From Moraxella macacae 0408225 (GTDB lineage Bacteria; Pseudomonadota; Gammaproteobacteria; Pseudomonadales; Moraxellaceae): DNA of 64,000 nt. The notes beneath the pieces are model-generated. The model was not told where the DNA came from and did not search any database. It saw only the letters and a list, made by a program, of their open reading frames with translations. The stretch lies in NCBI RefSeq assembly GCF_000320365.1, contig NZ_ANIN01000002.1, forward strand, positions 310,001 through 374,000, written 5' to 3'. The translations under genes and the position numbers were made by a program. Positions 32,669 through 39,477 of this stretch are shown here, piece by piece; position 1 is the first letter of the stretch, and the number at the start of each line of letters is the position of its first letter.

Positions 32669-32950
32669 TTATTTTGCCTTTACAATGTTAATGCCTTGTG
32701 ATACGGTTGCCAAATACACTTTAATCATGACGGCGGTTAATAAGATGCTAATTGCTTTGTCTATCCCTGCAACGCCAATTAGCCCTGCCATAGGTATGTT
32801 GTTAAGCATGCTTAATGCTTTGTTAATAAAATAATCAATAAACAAGCCAAAGGTATAACTGCCTGCAATTGCAAGCCCTGCCCCTGCCAATGCTCTGCCT
32901 ATGAAGTTAGAAATTAGCCAAGTGCCAATTGTGGTGAGTAGTTTTCCCAT
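32669..32950 (-). CDS. Inovirus minor membrane protein, DUF2523 (pVI-like)
   Basis: The 93 residues are almost wholly hydrophobic with about three membrane helices (WLISNFIGRALAGAGLAIAG, TFGLFIDYFINKALSML, ISILLTAVMIKVYLATV). This is the DUF2523 pattern found between the adsorption protein and zot in inoviruses; such proteins take the place of M13 pVI at the filament end. Stop and start are a few bases from each neighbour, so it belongs to one operon with the adsorption protein and zot. Confidence 0.8.
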   Translation of the reverse strand: MGKLLTTIGTWLISNFIGRALAGAGLAIAGSYTFGLFIDYFINKALSMLNNIPMAGLIGVAGIDKAISILLTAVMIKVYLATVSQGINIVKAK

Positions 32951-32951
32951 A

Positions 32952-34823
32952 TTATCCCCCTACTTTAAACGCATTGCCAATTGACAATGCTCCATAGATG
33001 TAAGCTAAAAAGATAATCACAGGGCGTAAGTATACGCTTGCAAAATTGCAAATCGGTGTCATTTCAAACACAAGGCGAAATGAACCGCTTGGTAGCGGTA
33101 TTTCTTTAACAACATCAGGTGGGCATTGGGCGTTAACTTTGATGTAGTTTTTATCAAAGTTGCTTGGGTTTTGTAAACTTATGTCTTTTGTTGGTACGGC
33201 AACATCTTTTAAATCAGGCAAATTAAATTTGTCGTCTTTTTCTTTGGTTTTGTCTTTGGGTTTTGGTTTTACCTGTTCGCCCACTTGCTCAATTGCCTTA
33301 ACGATTTTATCGGTGTTGGTGTTGGCTTGTTCTAGCATTTTATTTGCTATGGCTTGGTCGGTTTTTATTTGTTCGTTAAGAATGGTTTTAATGTCTGTTA
33401 TAGCACTTAGGGTTTTTTCGTTTTGGATAGCTTGTTGTGCGATTTGTTTGTCTATTGCGTCTTTAAAGGTGTTGGCTAGGTTTTTATTGCCTATTTTGGC
33501 TTGTTCTATGGCTTCGTCTATTTTTTGGTTAATGAGTTTGCCACTCATGCCGTGTTCTAGGGCATCGCGGATTGAGTCAAGTCCTAATTTGGTTACGTCT
33601 TTGGTGGTGCGTAATTCGTTAACTACATCGTCTATTTTTTGGTTAACAAGTTTACCGTTGCCTATGATATCACCCAATTTGCCGTTAATGAGTTCGCCTT
33701 TCATATCAAGGCTTTGCACCGCTTGCACCACTTTGGTTTGTTTTTCTAGGATTTCATCGGTTTTGGTGTTGATAACCCTGGTGGTTAGCTTTTGTTCGGC
33801 TATCACCTCATCGGTTTTGCTTTGTAGTTGTTTAAAATGACTGGCAATGCTTGTGGCAAGTGCTGATATGGCGTTGATAATGCCTGATACATCTACAGGC
33901 GGTGCGTCTTTGCCATTTACGCCGTCTTTGCCGTTTGTACCGTCTTTGCCATTCACCCCATCTACACCGTCTTTGGTTTTGGTTGTTGTGCCTGTGCCTG
34001 TGCTTGGCGTGGTTTGGGTTGGGTCTGTCGTGTTATCAGGGCTAAATGGTTGGGCGGTGCTGTTTAGTAGGTGGTTATAATCCCCTGCTTTTACCGAATC
34101 TCTTACCGCTTGTTCTACTGCTTGCTGTGCTTGTTTGTTGCCTGATTGTGCTTGGTCTAAAACCGTTTGAGCAACCGCTTCAAGCGAAACGGTCTTTTCT
34201 TCAATTTCACCTGTTGGCACAATATCACCACCCCAATCACGCATATACCCTGCTGGATATGGGGCGTATGCTTCTATTTCAGATGGGTGTGCTACACTTA
34301 CTTGACATCTAAAAGATCTTGCTTCCATGTTGGTTAGTATTTTGGTTTTACCTGCTTCATCACCATAAGACAAGCGTAAACGCGTAAACTTATAGTCATA
34401 ATCCTTTAAAAAGGCTTCAGAAGCCACGTATTGACATGCTTGTTCAGGGTTGGCAAACAATTTTTTATCAAAAATGTATTGTACAGGTCCTTCGCTTGTC
34501 TTAAAAGTAACTGCGTTGTTACTCGGATCCATTACCCAATCGGTTGCATTAAAAACCGTTGTTATCACTGTGTGTAATAAACCGATACCGCCTGCGGTTT
34601 TTAGCACTTTAGCAACTGCACCTGCCGATGGTTTTATTCTTGCAAGGGCTTTTTTATTGCCACTTAAGGCTTCTACAAACGATGTGTTGCCTACCATGCC
34701 TAATTTGTGTATGTACCAATTGTTAAGTACTGCATTTGCGTAAACAAATGATGGCGTTACGGCTAGGATAAATGACAAGCTAAATACAATCAGTTGCTTG
34801 GTTAGTTGCTTTACAGTGTTCAT
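32952..34823 (-). CDS. Inovirus adsorption protein (pIII-like) with collagen-like and coiled-coil segments
   Basis: The 623 residues show a signal peptide (LIVFSLSFILAVTPSFVYANA), an N-terminal domain with conserved Cys (about 30-190), and a T-rich linker. A short collagen-like run GVDGVNGKDGTNGKDGVNGK (about 290-309) follows, then 200 residues of heptad-like repeats (INGKLGDIIGNGKLVNQKID, GKLINQKIDEAIEQAKIGNK). The C-terminus ends in a Cys-containing domain and a membrane anchor (VYLRPVIIFLAYIYGALSIG). In M13 terms this is pIII, which binds the host pilus and ends the filament; Neisseria TspB is a similar protein. The long stalk may carry the receptor-binding part away from the filament tip. 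Confidence 0.82.
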   Translation of the reverse strand: MNTVKQLTKQLIVFSLSFILAVTPSFVYANAVLNNWYIHKLGMVGNTSFVEALSGNKKALARIKPSAGAVAKVLKTAGGIGLLHTVITTVFNATDWVMDPSNNAVTFKTSEGPVQYIFDKKLFANPEQACQYVASEAFLKDYDYKFTRLRLSYGDEAGKTKILTNMEARSFRCQVSVAHPSEIEAYAPYPAGYMRDWGGDIVPTGEIEEKTVSLEAVAQTVLDQAQSGNKQAQQAVEQAVRDSVKAGDYNHLLNSTAQPFSPDNTTDPTQTTPSTGTGTTTKTKDGVDGVNGKDGTNGKDGVNGKDAPPVDVSGIINAISALATSIASHFKQLQSKTDEVIAEQKLTTRVINTKTDEILEKQTKVVQAVQSLDMKGELINGKLGDIIGNGKLVNQKIDDVVNELRTTKDVTKLGLDSIRDALEHGMSGKLINQKIDEAIEQAKIGNKNLANTFKDAIDKQIAQQAIQNEKTLSAITDIKTILNEQIKTDQAIANKMLEQANTNTDKIVKAIEQVGEQVKPKPKDKTKEKDDKFNLPDLKDVAVPTKDISLQNPSNFDKNYIKVNAQCPPDVVKEIPLPSGSFRLVFEMTPICNFASVYLRPVIIFLAYIYGALSIGNAFKVGG

Positions 34824-34859
34824 GGCGTTATATGGGTTTATTTGGTTGTATGGGTTTAT

Positions 34860-34952
34860 TTAGTAGTCTTGTAGCATTAAGTAGCGGATTAAGTCGTAGT
34901 ACCATAATAAACAGGGGATAATGACAAATAGGTAGTAGATTAAGGTTTTCAT
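34860..34952 (-). CDS. 30-residue membrane protein, pVII/pIX-like candidate
   Basis: The short frame reads MKTLIYYLFVIIPCLLWYYD then LIRYLMLQDY, one hydrophobic helix with a charged end. It lies between the coat gene and the adsorption gene, where inoviruses encode the tiny caps (pVII, pIX). The ribosome-binding site is weak. It is accepted with caution because of its position and composition. Confidence 0.45.
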   Translation of the reverse strand: MKTLIYYLFVIIPCLLWYYDLIRYLMLQDY

Positions 34953-35391
34953 GCTTATTTGGCTTGTGTTTGGTTTTGGGTTGTGTGTGTTTTTTATTAT
35001 GGGGGCATGCTTCGCACCGGGCTTTTTGTTGCAATCCTTTTAGCTATGGCTAACAATTCTTAACATTCTCGTTAAATCTTTCTACCGAGTAATTAACGAT
35101 AATCTAAATAATTCTATCACCCTATCTAAAAGATATTTCCACTTCAATCCCTTGCCCTTAAAGCAGTTAGCCTGTGTATTACAAGTTTTAAATTTACACT
35201 TCTACCCTACCCATTGCCATGCTAAGATTTAACCTGTAGCACCAATTGGCGTGGCAACGTGTCCATGCTTTTTTTATTAAATCTTTATGCTTATTTGCAA
35301 GGCTTTGATGTATAAAAGATGGTTTGTGTTAAAAAGTTTGCGCCGATTTAATAAAAAAAACATGCTTGTTTTTGGGTTTTAGCAGTAGGTA
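34953..35391. other. Inovirus intergenic region without a gene
   Basis: No convincing gene is seen on either strand in these 440 bp. Stop codons are frequent and the composition is mixed. It contains several runs of T on the plus strand (35270-35276) and no strong inverted repeat. Confidence 0.5.
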
Positions 35392-35451
35392 TCAATCACT
35401 AAATAAAATATAAGCTGCTATAATTAAGACAATCAAGATTAAAATCATCAT
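35392..35451 (-). CDS. 19-residue hydrophobic mini-protein
   Basis: The frame reads MMILILIVLIIAAYILFSD, a single membrane helix, with an AGGTG site 7 nt upstream of the first ATG. It lies directly after the coat gene and its terminator. M13 has similarly tiny pVII and pIX, so this may be a filament cap. Confidence 0.4.
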   Translation of the reverse strand: MMILILIVLIIAAYILFSD

Positions 35452-35461
35452 GTTAATCACC

Positions 35462-35502
35462 TAAAAAGCTATAATTGGTTAAATAATTATAGCTTTTTTG
35501 TG
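35462..35502 (-). terminator. Terminator after the major coat gene
   Basis: AAAAGCTATAATT and AATTATAGCTTTT form a 13-bp perfect stem with T-runs on both strands. It would end the very active coat transcript and keep the adsorption genes at lower level, as in M13. Confidence 0.85.
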
Positions 35503-35517
35503 CGGTTTGGCTTTAGA

Positions 35518-35742
35518 TTAGCCACGTCTAATCATACTGGTTAGCGAACTGTAAAGCCACATAGCAGCAGATGGGATCATTTTAGCAACCCCAATTGCGG
35601 TAATTGCTGCTACTGCATAACCAATATATGCTACAACTTTAGTAACATCTGGTTCATCAGCAGCAAACGCAACAACAGGAGCGGTGGTAACAGCAACTAA
35701 GGCTAACGCATTACCAACTTTTTTTGTGGTGTGTTTTGTCAT
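35518..35742 (-). CDS. Major coat protein (pVIII-like)
   Basis: The 74-residue precursor has a basic N-terminus, a hydrophobic signal segment (NALALVAVTTAPVVAFA), a cleavage site after AFA, then the mature protein starting ADEPDVTK with an acidic N-terminus. A membrane helix follows (VVAYIGYAVAAITAIGVAKM), then a basic C-terminus (SSLTSMIRRG) that would face the DNA. This is a textbook filamentous-phage coat of about 47 mature residues. A strong terminator follows. Confidence 0.92.
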   Translation of the reverse strand: MTKHTTKKVGNALALVAVTTAPVVAFAADEPDVTKVVAYIGYAVAAITAIGVAKMIPSAAMWLYSSLTSMIRRG

Positions 35743-35754
35743 GGTGAATACCTT

Positions 35755-35958
35755 TTAACGTCTACGGATAAAAAATGGCAAGTGTTTAAAAACATATGCC
35801 GTTGCAAATAGCAATAGGATAGATATCCATATTGCGGTTACATCGCTATACGATAAATTATTAAGACTTGATAACTGACCGATTAGCGTGTCTTGTGGCG
35901 TATACTCCACCCATTCAACACATACAGAATTATTAACCAGGGTTTTGCATACATACAT
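35755..35958 (-). CDS. Small inovirus membrane protein
   Basis: The 67 residues have an N-terminal part with two Cys (CKTLVNNSVCVEW) and one membrane helix (VTAIWISILLLFATAYVF) ending in a basic IRRR tail. It is encoded just upstream of the coat gene and overlaps the next small gene by 26 bp. The role may be a minor capsid or assembly protein; the sequence does not say. Confidence 0.6.
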   Translation of the reverse strand: MYVCKTLVNNSVCVEWVEYTPQDTLIGQLSSLNNLSYSDVTAIWISILLLFATAYVFKHLPFFIRRR

Positions 35959-36154
35959 CTTGTAATTCCAAATAGCGAATTAAATCGTTTAAACGATTTA
36001 TTTTATTAATGGTTGGTGCAAGTTGTTTGTCATCATCATTGAATAAACTGCGTTCATACTCGCATTGTTTTTGTGCATCAAGCAGTGCTACTTTTAAGGC
36101 TTCTAGGTATTGATGTTCTAGTTTATACGTTTTATTAAATATTGATAATTTCAT
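35933..36154 (-). CDS. Small inovirus protein, helical
   Basis: The 73 residues (KLEHQYLEALKVALLDAQKQ and TINKINRLNDLIRYLELQD) form two long amphipathic helices, likely a helical hairpin. The stop overlaps the start of the membrane protein gene. It is part of the small-gene block between the SSB-like and coat genes. The family is unknown. Confidence 0.55.
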   Translation of the reverse strand: MKLSIFNKTYKLEHQYLEALKVALLDAQKQCEYERSLFNDDDKQLAPTINKINRLNDLIRYLELQDVCMQNPG

Positions 36155-36156
36155 GG

Positions 36157-36387
36157 TTAAAACGGTACGTCGTCATCAAATTGAAAATCACTTTCTTCAT
36201 CATCGTCATCGTCAAACTTACATGCAAACACTTTACCGTTGTTTGCACAAGCGTGGCAAAGGTAGTTGTAATGCCCATTGCAAATTGGGTTGTCCTCTTC
36301 ACCAATGATTTTTTCGCATTCTTCACAGTAGGTATGTTTGTATAAGTGTGGGTTGTCGTCCCAAGGTCTGTAGTGTCCGTGGCTCAT
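36157..36387 (-). CDS. Small zinc-ribbon-like inovirus protein
   Basis: The 76 residues carry three cysteine clusters, YCEECEK, PICNGHYNYLCHACAN and FACKF, consistent with one or two zinc sites. A strongly acidic tail follows (DDDDDEESDFQFDDDVPF). The start overlaps the SSB-like stop by 4 bp. Zinc and acidic tail suggest a small regulator or nucleic-acid mimic; unproven. Confidence 0.6.
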   Translation of the reverse strand: MSHGHYRPWDDNPHLYKHTYCEECEKIIGEEDNPICNGHYNYLCHACANNGKVFACKFDDDDDEESDFQFDDDVPF

Positions 36388-36686
36388 GCGGTTTTAACCG
36401 TCGGTAATTTAATATCATTTACCACTGTTACAGGTTGGCTATATTGGTTAAGTTCACTACCTAATTCAATATCTAATTCAATTGGCAATTTACCGCGTAA
36501 GGTTTGTAGCTTTTCAAAATTATCACTCTTGCCGTATGGATAAGTAATAAACTTAGATCCAAATCCATCTGCATTGTCATAAGGCACTTTAACAACCACT
36601 TCGGTTACATCAATTGTGTAATCATTGCCATTTTTGCTTTTGCCTGAACGTTTTACGCGGTTAATGCTTTCTACTAACATTTTCAT
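36384..36686 (-). CDS. Inovirus ssDNA-binding protein (pV-like)
   Basis: The 100 residues lie directly after the replication gene, the place of M13 gene V. The sequence (MLVESINRVKRSGKSKNGND, VTEVVVKVPYDNADGFGSKF, TVVNDIKLPTVKT) is rich in beta strands and basic at the N-terminus, as in a small OB-like fold. It should coat the phage single strand and switch replication to packaging. The assignment rests on position and composition. Confidence 0.65.
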   Translation of the reverse strand: MKMLVESINRVKRSGKSKNGNDYTIDVTEVVVKVPYDNADGFGSKFITYPYGKSDNFEKLQTLRGKLPIELDIELGSELNQYSQPVTVVNDIKLPTVKTA

Positions 36687-36695
36687 GGTTTATTC

Positions 36696-37997
36696 CTATG
36701 CTGATTGATAAAATATTTCGTTTTGGGATTTTTGTAGTCTTGCGTTAACAACGTGCATAAAGTAAGGTTTAAACACTTCTAAATATTCGCCGTTCGGGGT
36801 TGGTATGACAACATCAGTTGGTATTTGGTTGTTAAAGTCCACTGTTAGAACTTGTAAAACGTTAATTGTGTTGTCTTTGCTGTTGTTTAGATTTTGTAAA
36901 AATGCTTTTGATATGCCACAATCAAGCAAATTTTTTACATTCATTTGAAAGGTGCGTTCAGCCCCTTTGTAGTCTAATTTAACTTGATAAAAACCTGATT
37001 GTTGAATGCGTTTATAAAAGTTATAGGCATTTCTTGCTTTGGTTTTGCTTTCCCTGCCTGTTTTGGTATAGGTGGTTAATTGGCTTTCTAGTGCTTGCCA
37101 AATCTCGCTGTCATCTGCATAATTCATCGTTTTACCCTGCAATGCTGTAAACATGGCATCGGTTTTTATTTGCCACAGTTCTGTAAATAAATTTGGGTTT
37201 TGTATGTGATAATCGTATAATTGCCACAGATTTTGTGGTATTCCTAATTGTTGCATTTGTCTTGATTTTACCGTTGCTTCTATGCGAACCAGTTTGTCTG
37301 CATAGTCTTGCAATTCTTTGGTAAATATGGTTTTTAGCTTCATTTGTGCCAGTAAGTCGTTTTGTTTGGCAAGTTTTTCCAGTTCTTTGACTTCTTTTTG
37401 TACTTCAACACCTTTACAATATACTTTAAACCTACCAATTCGGCTGTTTTCTGAACCAAAATACACCGTGTTGTAATGATCCTTTTCGCCAATAACCGAT
37501 TGGTTGCGTAAGCCTTTAAAATCTACATTGCGTAAATAGTCGCGAACCTGTTCGGCTTGTTTTTTGTTTTGCATAACCGCTGAATAGGTGATATCCATGT
37601 AAACAACTTTGGCATTTTGCACATCTAAATGTTGCCACAATTTGGGAAATTGATCGTACACTACTCCAATCATTTGAATGCAGTTTAATAGGTTGTCTAA
37701 TCCATAAACATTATGACCTTGTAGGATTTTAGCAATGGAACAATTTAGCTCAAGGTATGGTAATGTATTGTAAGTTTGGTGGTAAAACTTATAACCAATG
37801 CCACTGTGCGATGTTGGCAAACTTTGATAAGCGTGATATATTTCAAAAGGCACGCCGTCTTTAACACACCTTGATGAACCTGTTAAACCCAATTCGTTAA
37901 TGCCAATAATTGTTTTATAAAACGCACCTTTTGCATGGGTATGGGTTTCAACATAAGTTGCCAGTATGGGTATATGTATTTTAACTGTATCTATCAC
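36696..37997 (-). CDS. Inovirus replication initiator, II/X family
   Basis: The protein starts most sensibly at a GTG (37997), giving (M)IDTVKIHIPI, the usual start of II/X-type replication proteins, with AGGTG at the right distance. The frame is open upstream to an ATG at 38054, but those 19 residues match nothing. Further: YLELNCSIAKILQGHNVYGL, AKVVYMDITYSAVM, LVRIEATVKSRQMQQLGIPQ and a helical C-terminus. It nicks the plus-strand origin to start rolling-circle replication. The length is about 433. It is transcribed away from the divergent repressor. Confidence 0.82.
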   Translation of the reverse strand: MIDTVKIHIPILATYVETHTHAKGAFYKTIIGINELGLTGSSRCVKDGVPFEIYHAYQSLPTSHSGIGYKFYHQTYNTLPYLELNCSIAKILQGHNVYGLDNLLNCIQMIGVVYDQFPKLWQHLDVQNAKVVYMDITYSAVMQNKKQAEQVRDYLRNVDFKGLRNQSVIGEKDHYNTVYFGSENSRIGRFKVYCKGVEVQKEVKELEKLAKQNDLLAQMKLKTIFTKELQDYADKLVRIEATVKSRQMQQLGIPQNLWQLYDYHIQNPNLFTELWQIKTDAMFTALQGKTMNYADDSEIWQALESQLTTYTKTGRESKTKARNAYNFYKRIQQSGFYQVKLDYKGAERTFQMNVKNLLDCGISKAFLQNLNNSKDNTINVLQVLTVDFNNQIPTDVVIPTPNGEYLEVFKPYFMHVVNARLQKSQNEIFYQSA

Positions 37998-38113
37998 AAT
38001 ACACCTACTTAGCAAAAGGCGACTTACCCACTGTAACGGCAGTAGACAAGTCATATTCTAATAAATCTGTTTTGATCATTTTATACACTCCGTTACGTGA
38101 TTAATATATATTA

Positions 38114-38134
38114 TATCGTATAAATAAAACGATA
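38114..38134. promoter_or_regulatory. Candidate repressor operator
   Basis: TATCGT (38114-38119) and ACGATA (38129-38134) are inverted arms with a 9-bp AT spacer in the rep/repressor divergent region. The surrounding sequence is AT-rich with several -10-like boxes. Confidence 0.4.
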
Positions 38135-38180
38135 AAACATATCTTAATACAATAGAATGTATTTATCAAGCGTAAAAATA

Positions 38181-38215
38181 AAATAAACCGTATTTTTATA
38201 ATAAAATACGGTTTT
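38181..38215. terminator. Strong hairpin before the repressor gene
   Basis: AAACCGTATTTT and AAAATACGGTTT form a 12-bp perfect stem around TATAAT, with T residues after it. It is 20 bp before the repressor ATG, so it may insulate or attenuate it. Confidence 0.6.
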
Positions 38216-38235
38216 TATTTGCATAGGTTAAAACA

Positions 38236-38559
38236 ATGAACGAGTTAGGAAAGCGGATAGCAAAAAAATGCATAGAGCTAAAAATAACCCCAAAAGACCT
38301 AGCAGGATTTGCAGAAATAAAATACTCAACGCTAAACAGTATGATGAATGCAGAAAACCCAAACCCAACGCTACAAAATATGAAAAGATTAAGCATTGCA
38401 CTTGGAACGAGCCTTGATTATCTAACATTTGGCGAGGCTATGGACGAAAACGAAGATTTAAAAATACTGTTCAATGACCTAAAAGAAATTGATAAAACCG
38501 ATAAAAAAAGGATTTTGTATATTATTAGAATGATGATTGCAGAAAGTAAAAATAAATAG
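38236..38559 (+). CDS. XRE-type phage repressor
   Basis: The 107 residues begin with a Cro/C1-type helix-turn-helix: LGKRIAKKCIELKITPKDLA, GFAEIKYSTLNSMMNAEN, NMKRLSIALGTSLDYLTFGE (about 5-70). A short helical dimerisation tail follows. It has no peptidase domain, so it is not a LexA-cleavable repressor. It is divergent from rep with a candidate operator between them, so it should keep the phage silent by blocking rep. Confidence 0.85.
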   Translation: MNELGKRIAKKCIELKITPKDLAGFAEIKYSTLNSMMNAENPNPTLQNMKRLSIALGTSLDYLTFGEAMDENEDLKILFNDLKEIDKTDKKRILYIIRMMIAESKNK

Positions 38560-38618
38560 ATACCACAATTCATAAACTTTTAATTACGTAAAAACGAAAA
38601 ATTTTTCGCATAAATCCA

Positions 38619-38700
38619 CCACCACATATGGTGGATTTAACCGCGTTTTCGCCGTGCGTGTGTGTCGGTAGTCGGTTAACGCTACGCCCCCACGCACGGC
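38619..38700. other. Hairpin-rich inovirus intergenic region, candidate origin
   Basis: Downstream of the repressor there is no gene for 267 bp. The segment holds CCACC/GGTGG (38619-38634) and a GC-rich 10-bp perfect inverted repeat, GCCGTGCGTG and CACGCACGGC (38651-38660 and 38691-38700). M13-like phages place their origin and packaging hairpin in such a region. Confidence 0.5.
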
Positions 38701-38785
38701 TTTTGTGTGTTTTTCGTACAATACGGTTTATGTGCAAGCCCCAAGGGTAAAAACCATCATGCAGGGGGTATTGTTGCACGATGGT

Positions 38786-38818
38786 TTTTAACATAAAGCC
38801 GAACACATTATACGAAAA
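38786..38818 (-). other. Dif-like phage attachment site with an 11-bp centre
   Basis: Read on the minus strand: XerC arm TTTTCGTATAA, centre TGTGTTCGGCT, XerD arm TTATGTTAAAA. Both arms are near perfect, but the centre is 11 bp and not 6. Sequence on both sides is phage sequence (the end of one unit, the start of the next), so it is the phage's own attP. Confidence 0.8.
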
Positions 38819-39427
38819 AACGCCCTTTAGTGCGTAGGGGGCGTAGCCAGTTGCTCGGCTTGTTGGGCGTAGTCTTGTTGGTCGTAATTGTAAGGTTGTG
38901 GTTTGGGTTTTAGTTCAACGAACTTTTTGCCTGTTGCGTATTGTAGGCATTCGTCGTTGCCAATGGGTGCTTGTTGTCCGTTTTGTAGGTAGGCTGTGCA
39001 TTTGTTGCCAAATCTTATAAAGTCGGTGATGAGTTCTTGTGGTTGGGTTGGTTGTGTTTGTGGTGGTTGCATTATTTGGCTGTTTGGTTGGGTTATTGGC
39101 GTGATGTATGGGTTTTGTTGTGTTTGTGGTGGCTGTGTTGGTTGTTGTGGCTGTTGGGCGGTGTCTTTCATCTTTTGGGTTAAGCCAATTGCAGGGTAAA
39201 TGAAATACGCTATCATCGCCATAAAGATTAAAAACGTGGTGATGATAGACCAACGCTTACTGCTGCGTGTGGGTTTTGATGTGTTTAGCACGGTTGATTG
39301 GTAGTATTTTAGGTAATTTTTATCAAAACGCCACCATTTGACGTCGTAAGCGTTTTTAAAGTCTTCTTTGGTTGGGGTTACAATTGCCCTTGCAAAGGTG
39401 AATATCTCTACATTGGCTCGTTGTGCA
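38805..39427. repeat. Direct repeat copy 2 (att plus zot 3' part)
   Basis: Second copy of the 623 bp at 31671-32293, spaced exactly 7134 bp. Right of TTGTGCA the sequence departs from zot. Confidence 0.92.
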
Positions 39428-39465
39428 CAGGGCTCTTTACCGTTTGTACCGTCTAAAACCTTCAT
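38827..39465 (-). pseudogene. Truncated zot of a second tandem phage copy
   Basis: The frame encodes the last about 198 residues of Zot (from QRANVEIFTFARAIV) identically, behind 14 foreign residues MKVLDGTNGKEPCA. The Walker A and B motifs are missing, so it cannot work as an assembly ATPase. The DNA behind DGTNGK shares 19 of 20 bases with the collagen-like part of the adsorption gene (near 33931-33950), so the remnant seems to arise from a deletion joining the adsorption gene to zot. Confidence 0.8.
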
Positions 39466-39477
39466 TTTTTAGTCCGA

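Larger units (their letters stand above)
31671..38804. mobile_element. Inovirus (filamentous phage) prophage, unit length 7134 bp, at dif
   Basis: Gene order on the minus strand is rep, SSB-like, small ORFs, major coat, minor proteins, adsorption protein, DUF2523 and zot, with a divergent repressor. This is a complete inovirus layout. The unit length follows directly from the sequence: ACATTATACG and the 613 bp after it recur exactly 7134 bp further on. The left end is the chromosomal dif, and the right end is a dif-like phage site at 38786-38818. No integrase or transposase is encoded, so host XerCD should do the integration, as for CTX-type phages. Confidence 0.9.

Noticed and set aside
33160-33840. 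226-codon plus-strand frame opposite the adsorption gene
   Set aside because: Its Ser/Leu/Cys-rich translation is the antisense of the heptad repeats; no start signal.
33890-33970. Collagen-like DNA repeat as a microsatellite element
   Set aside because: It is in frame and encodes Gly-x-x triplets of the adsorption protein.
34828-35034. 68-codon minus-strand frame in the inovirus
   Set aside because: No ribosome-binding site, odd composition (K, P, N, H), and it overlaps the better 30-codon membrane frame in another register.
38827-39465. The second zot frame as a functional gene
   Set aside because: It lacks the ATPase domain and is the stump of a deleted phage copy.
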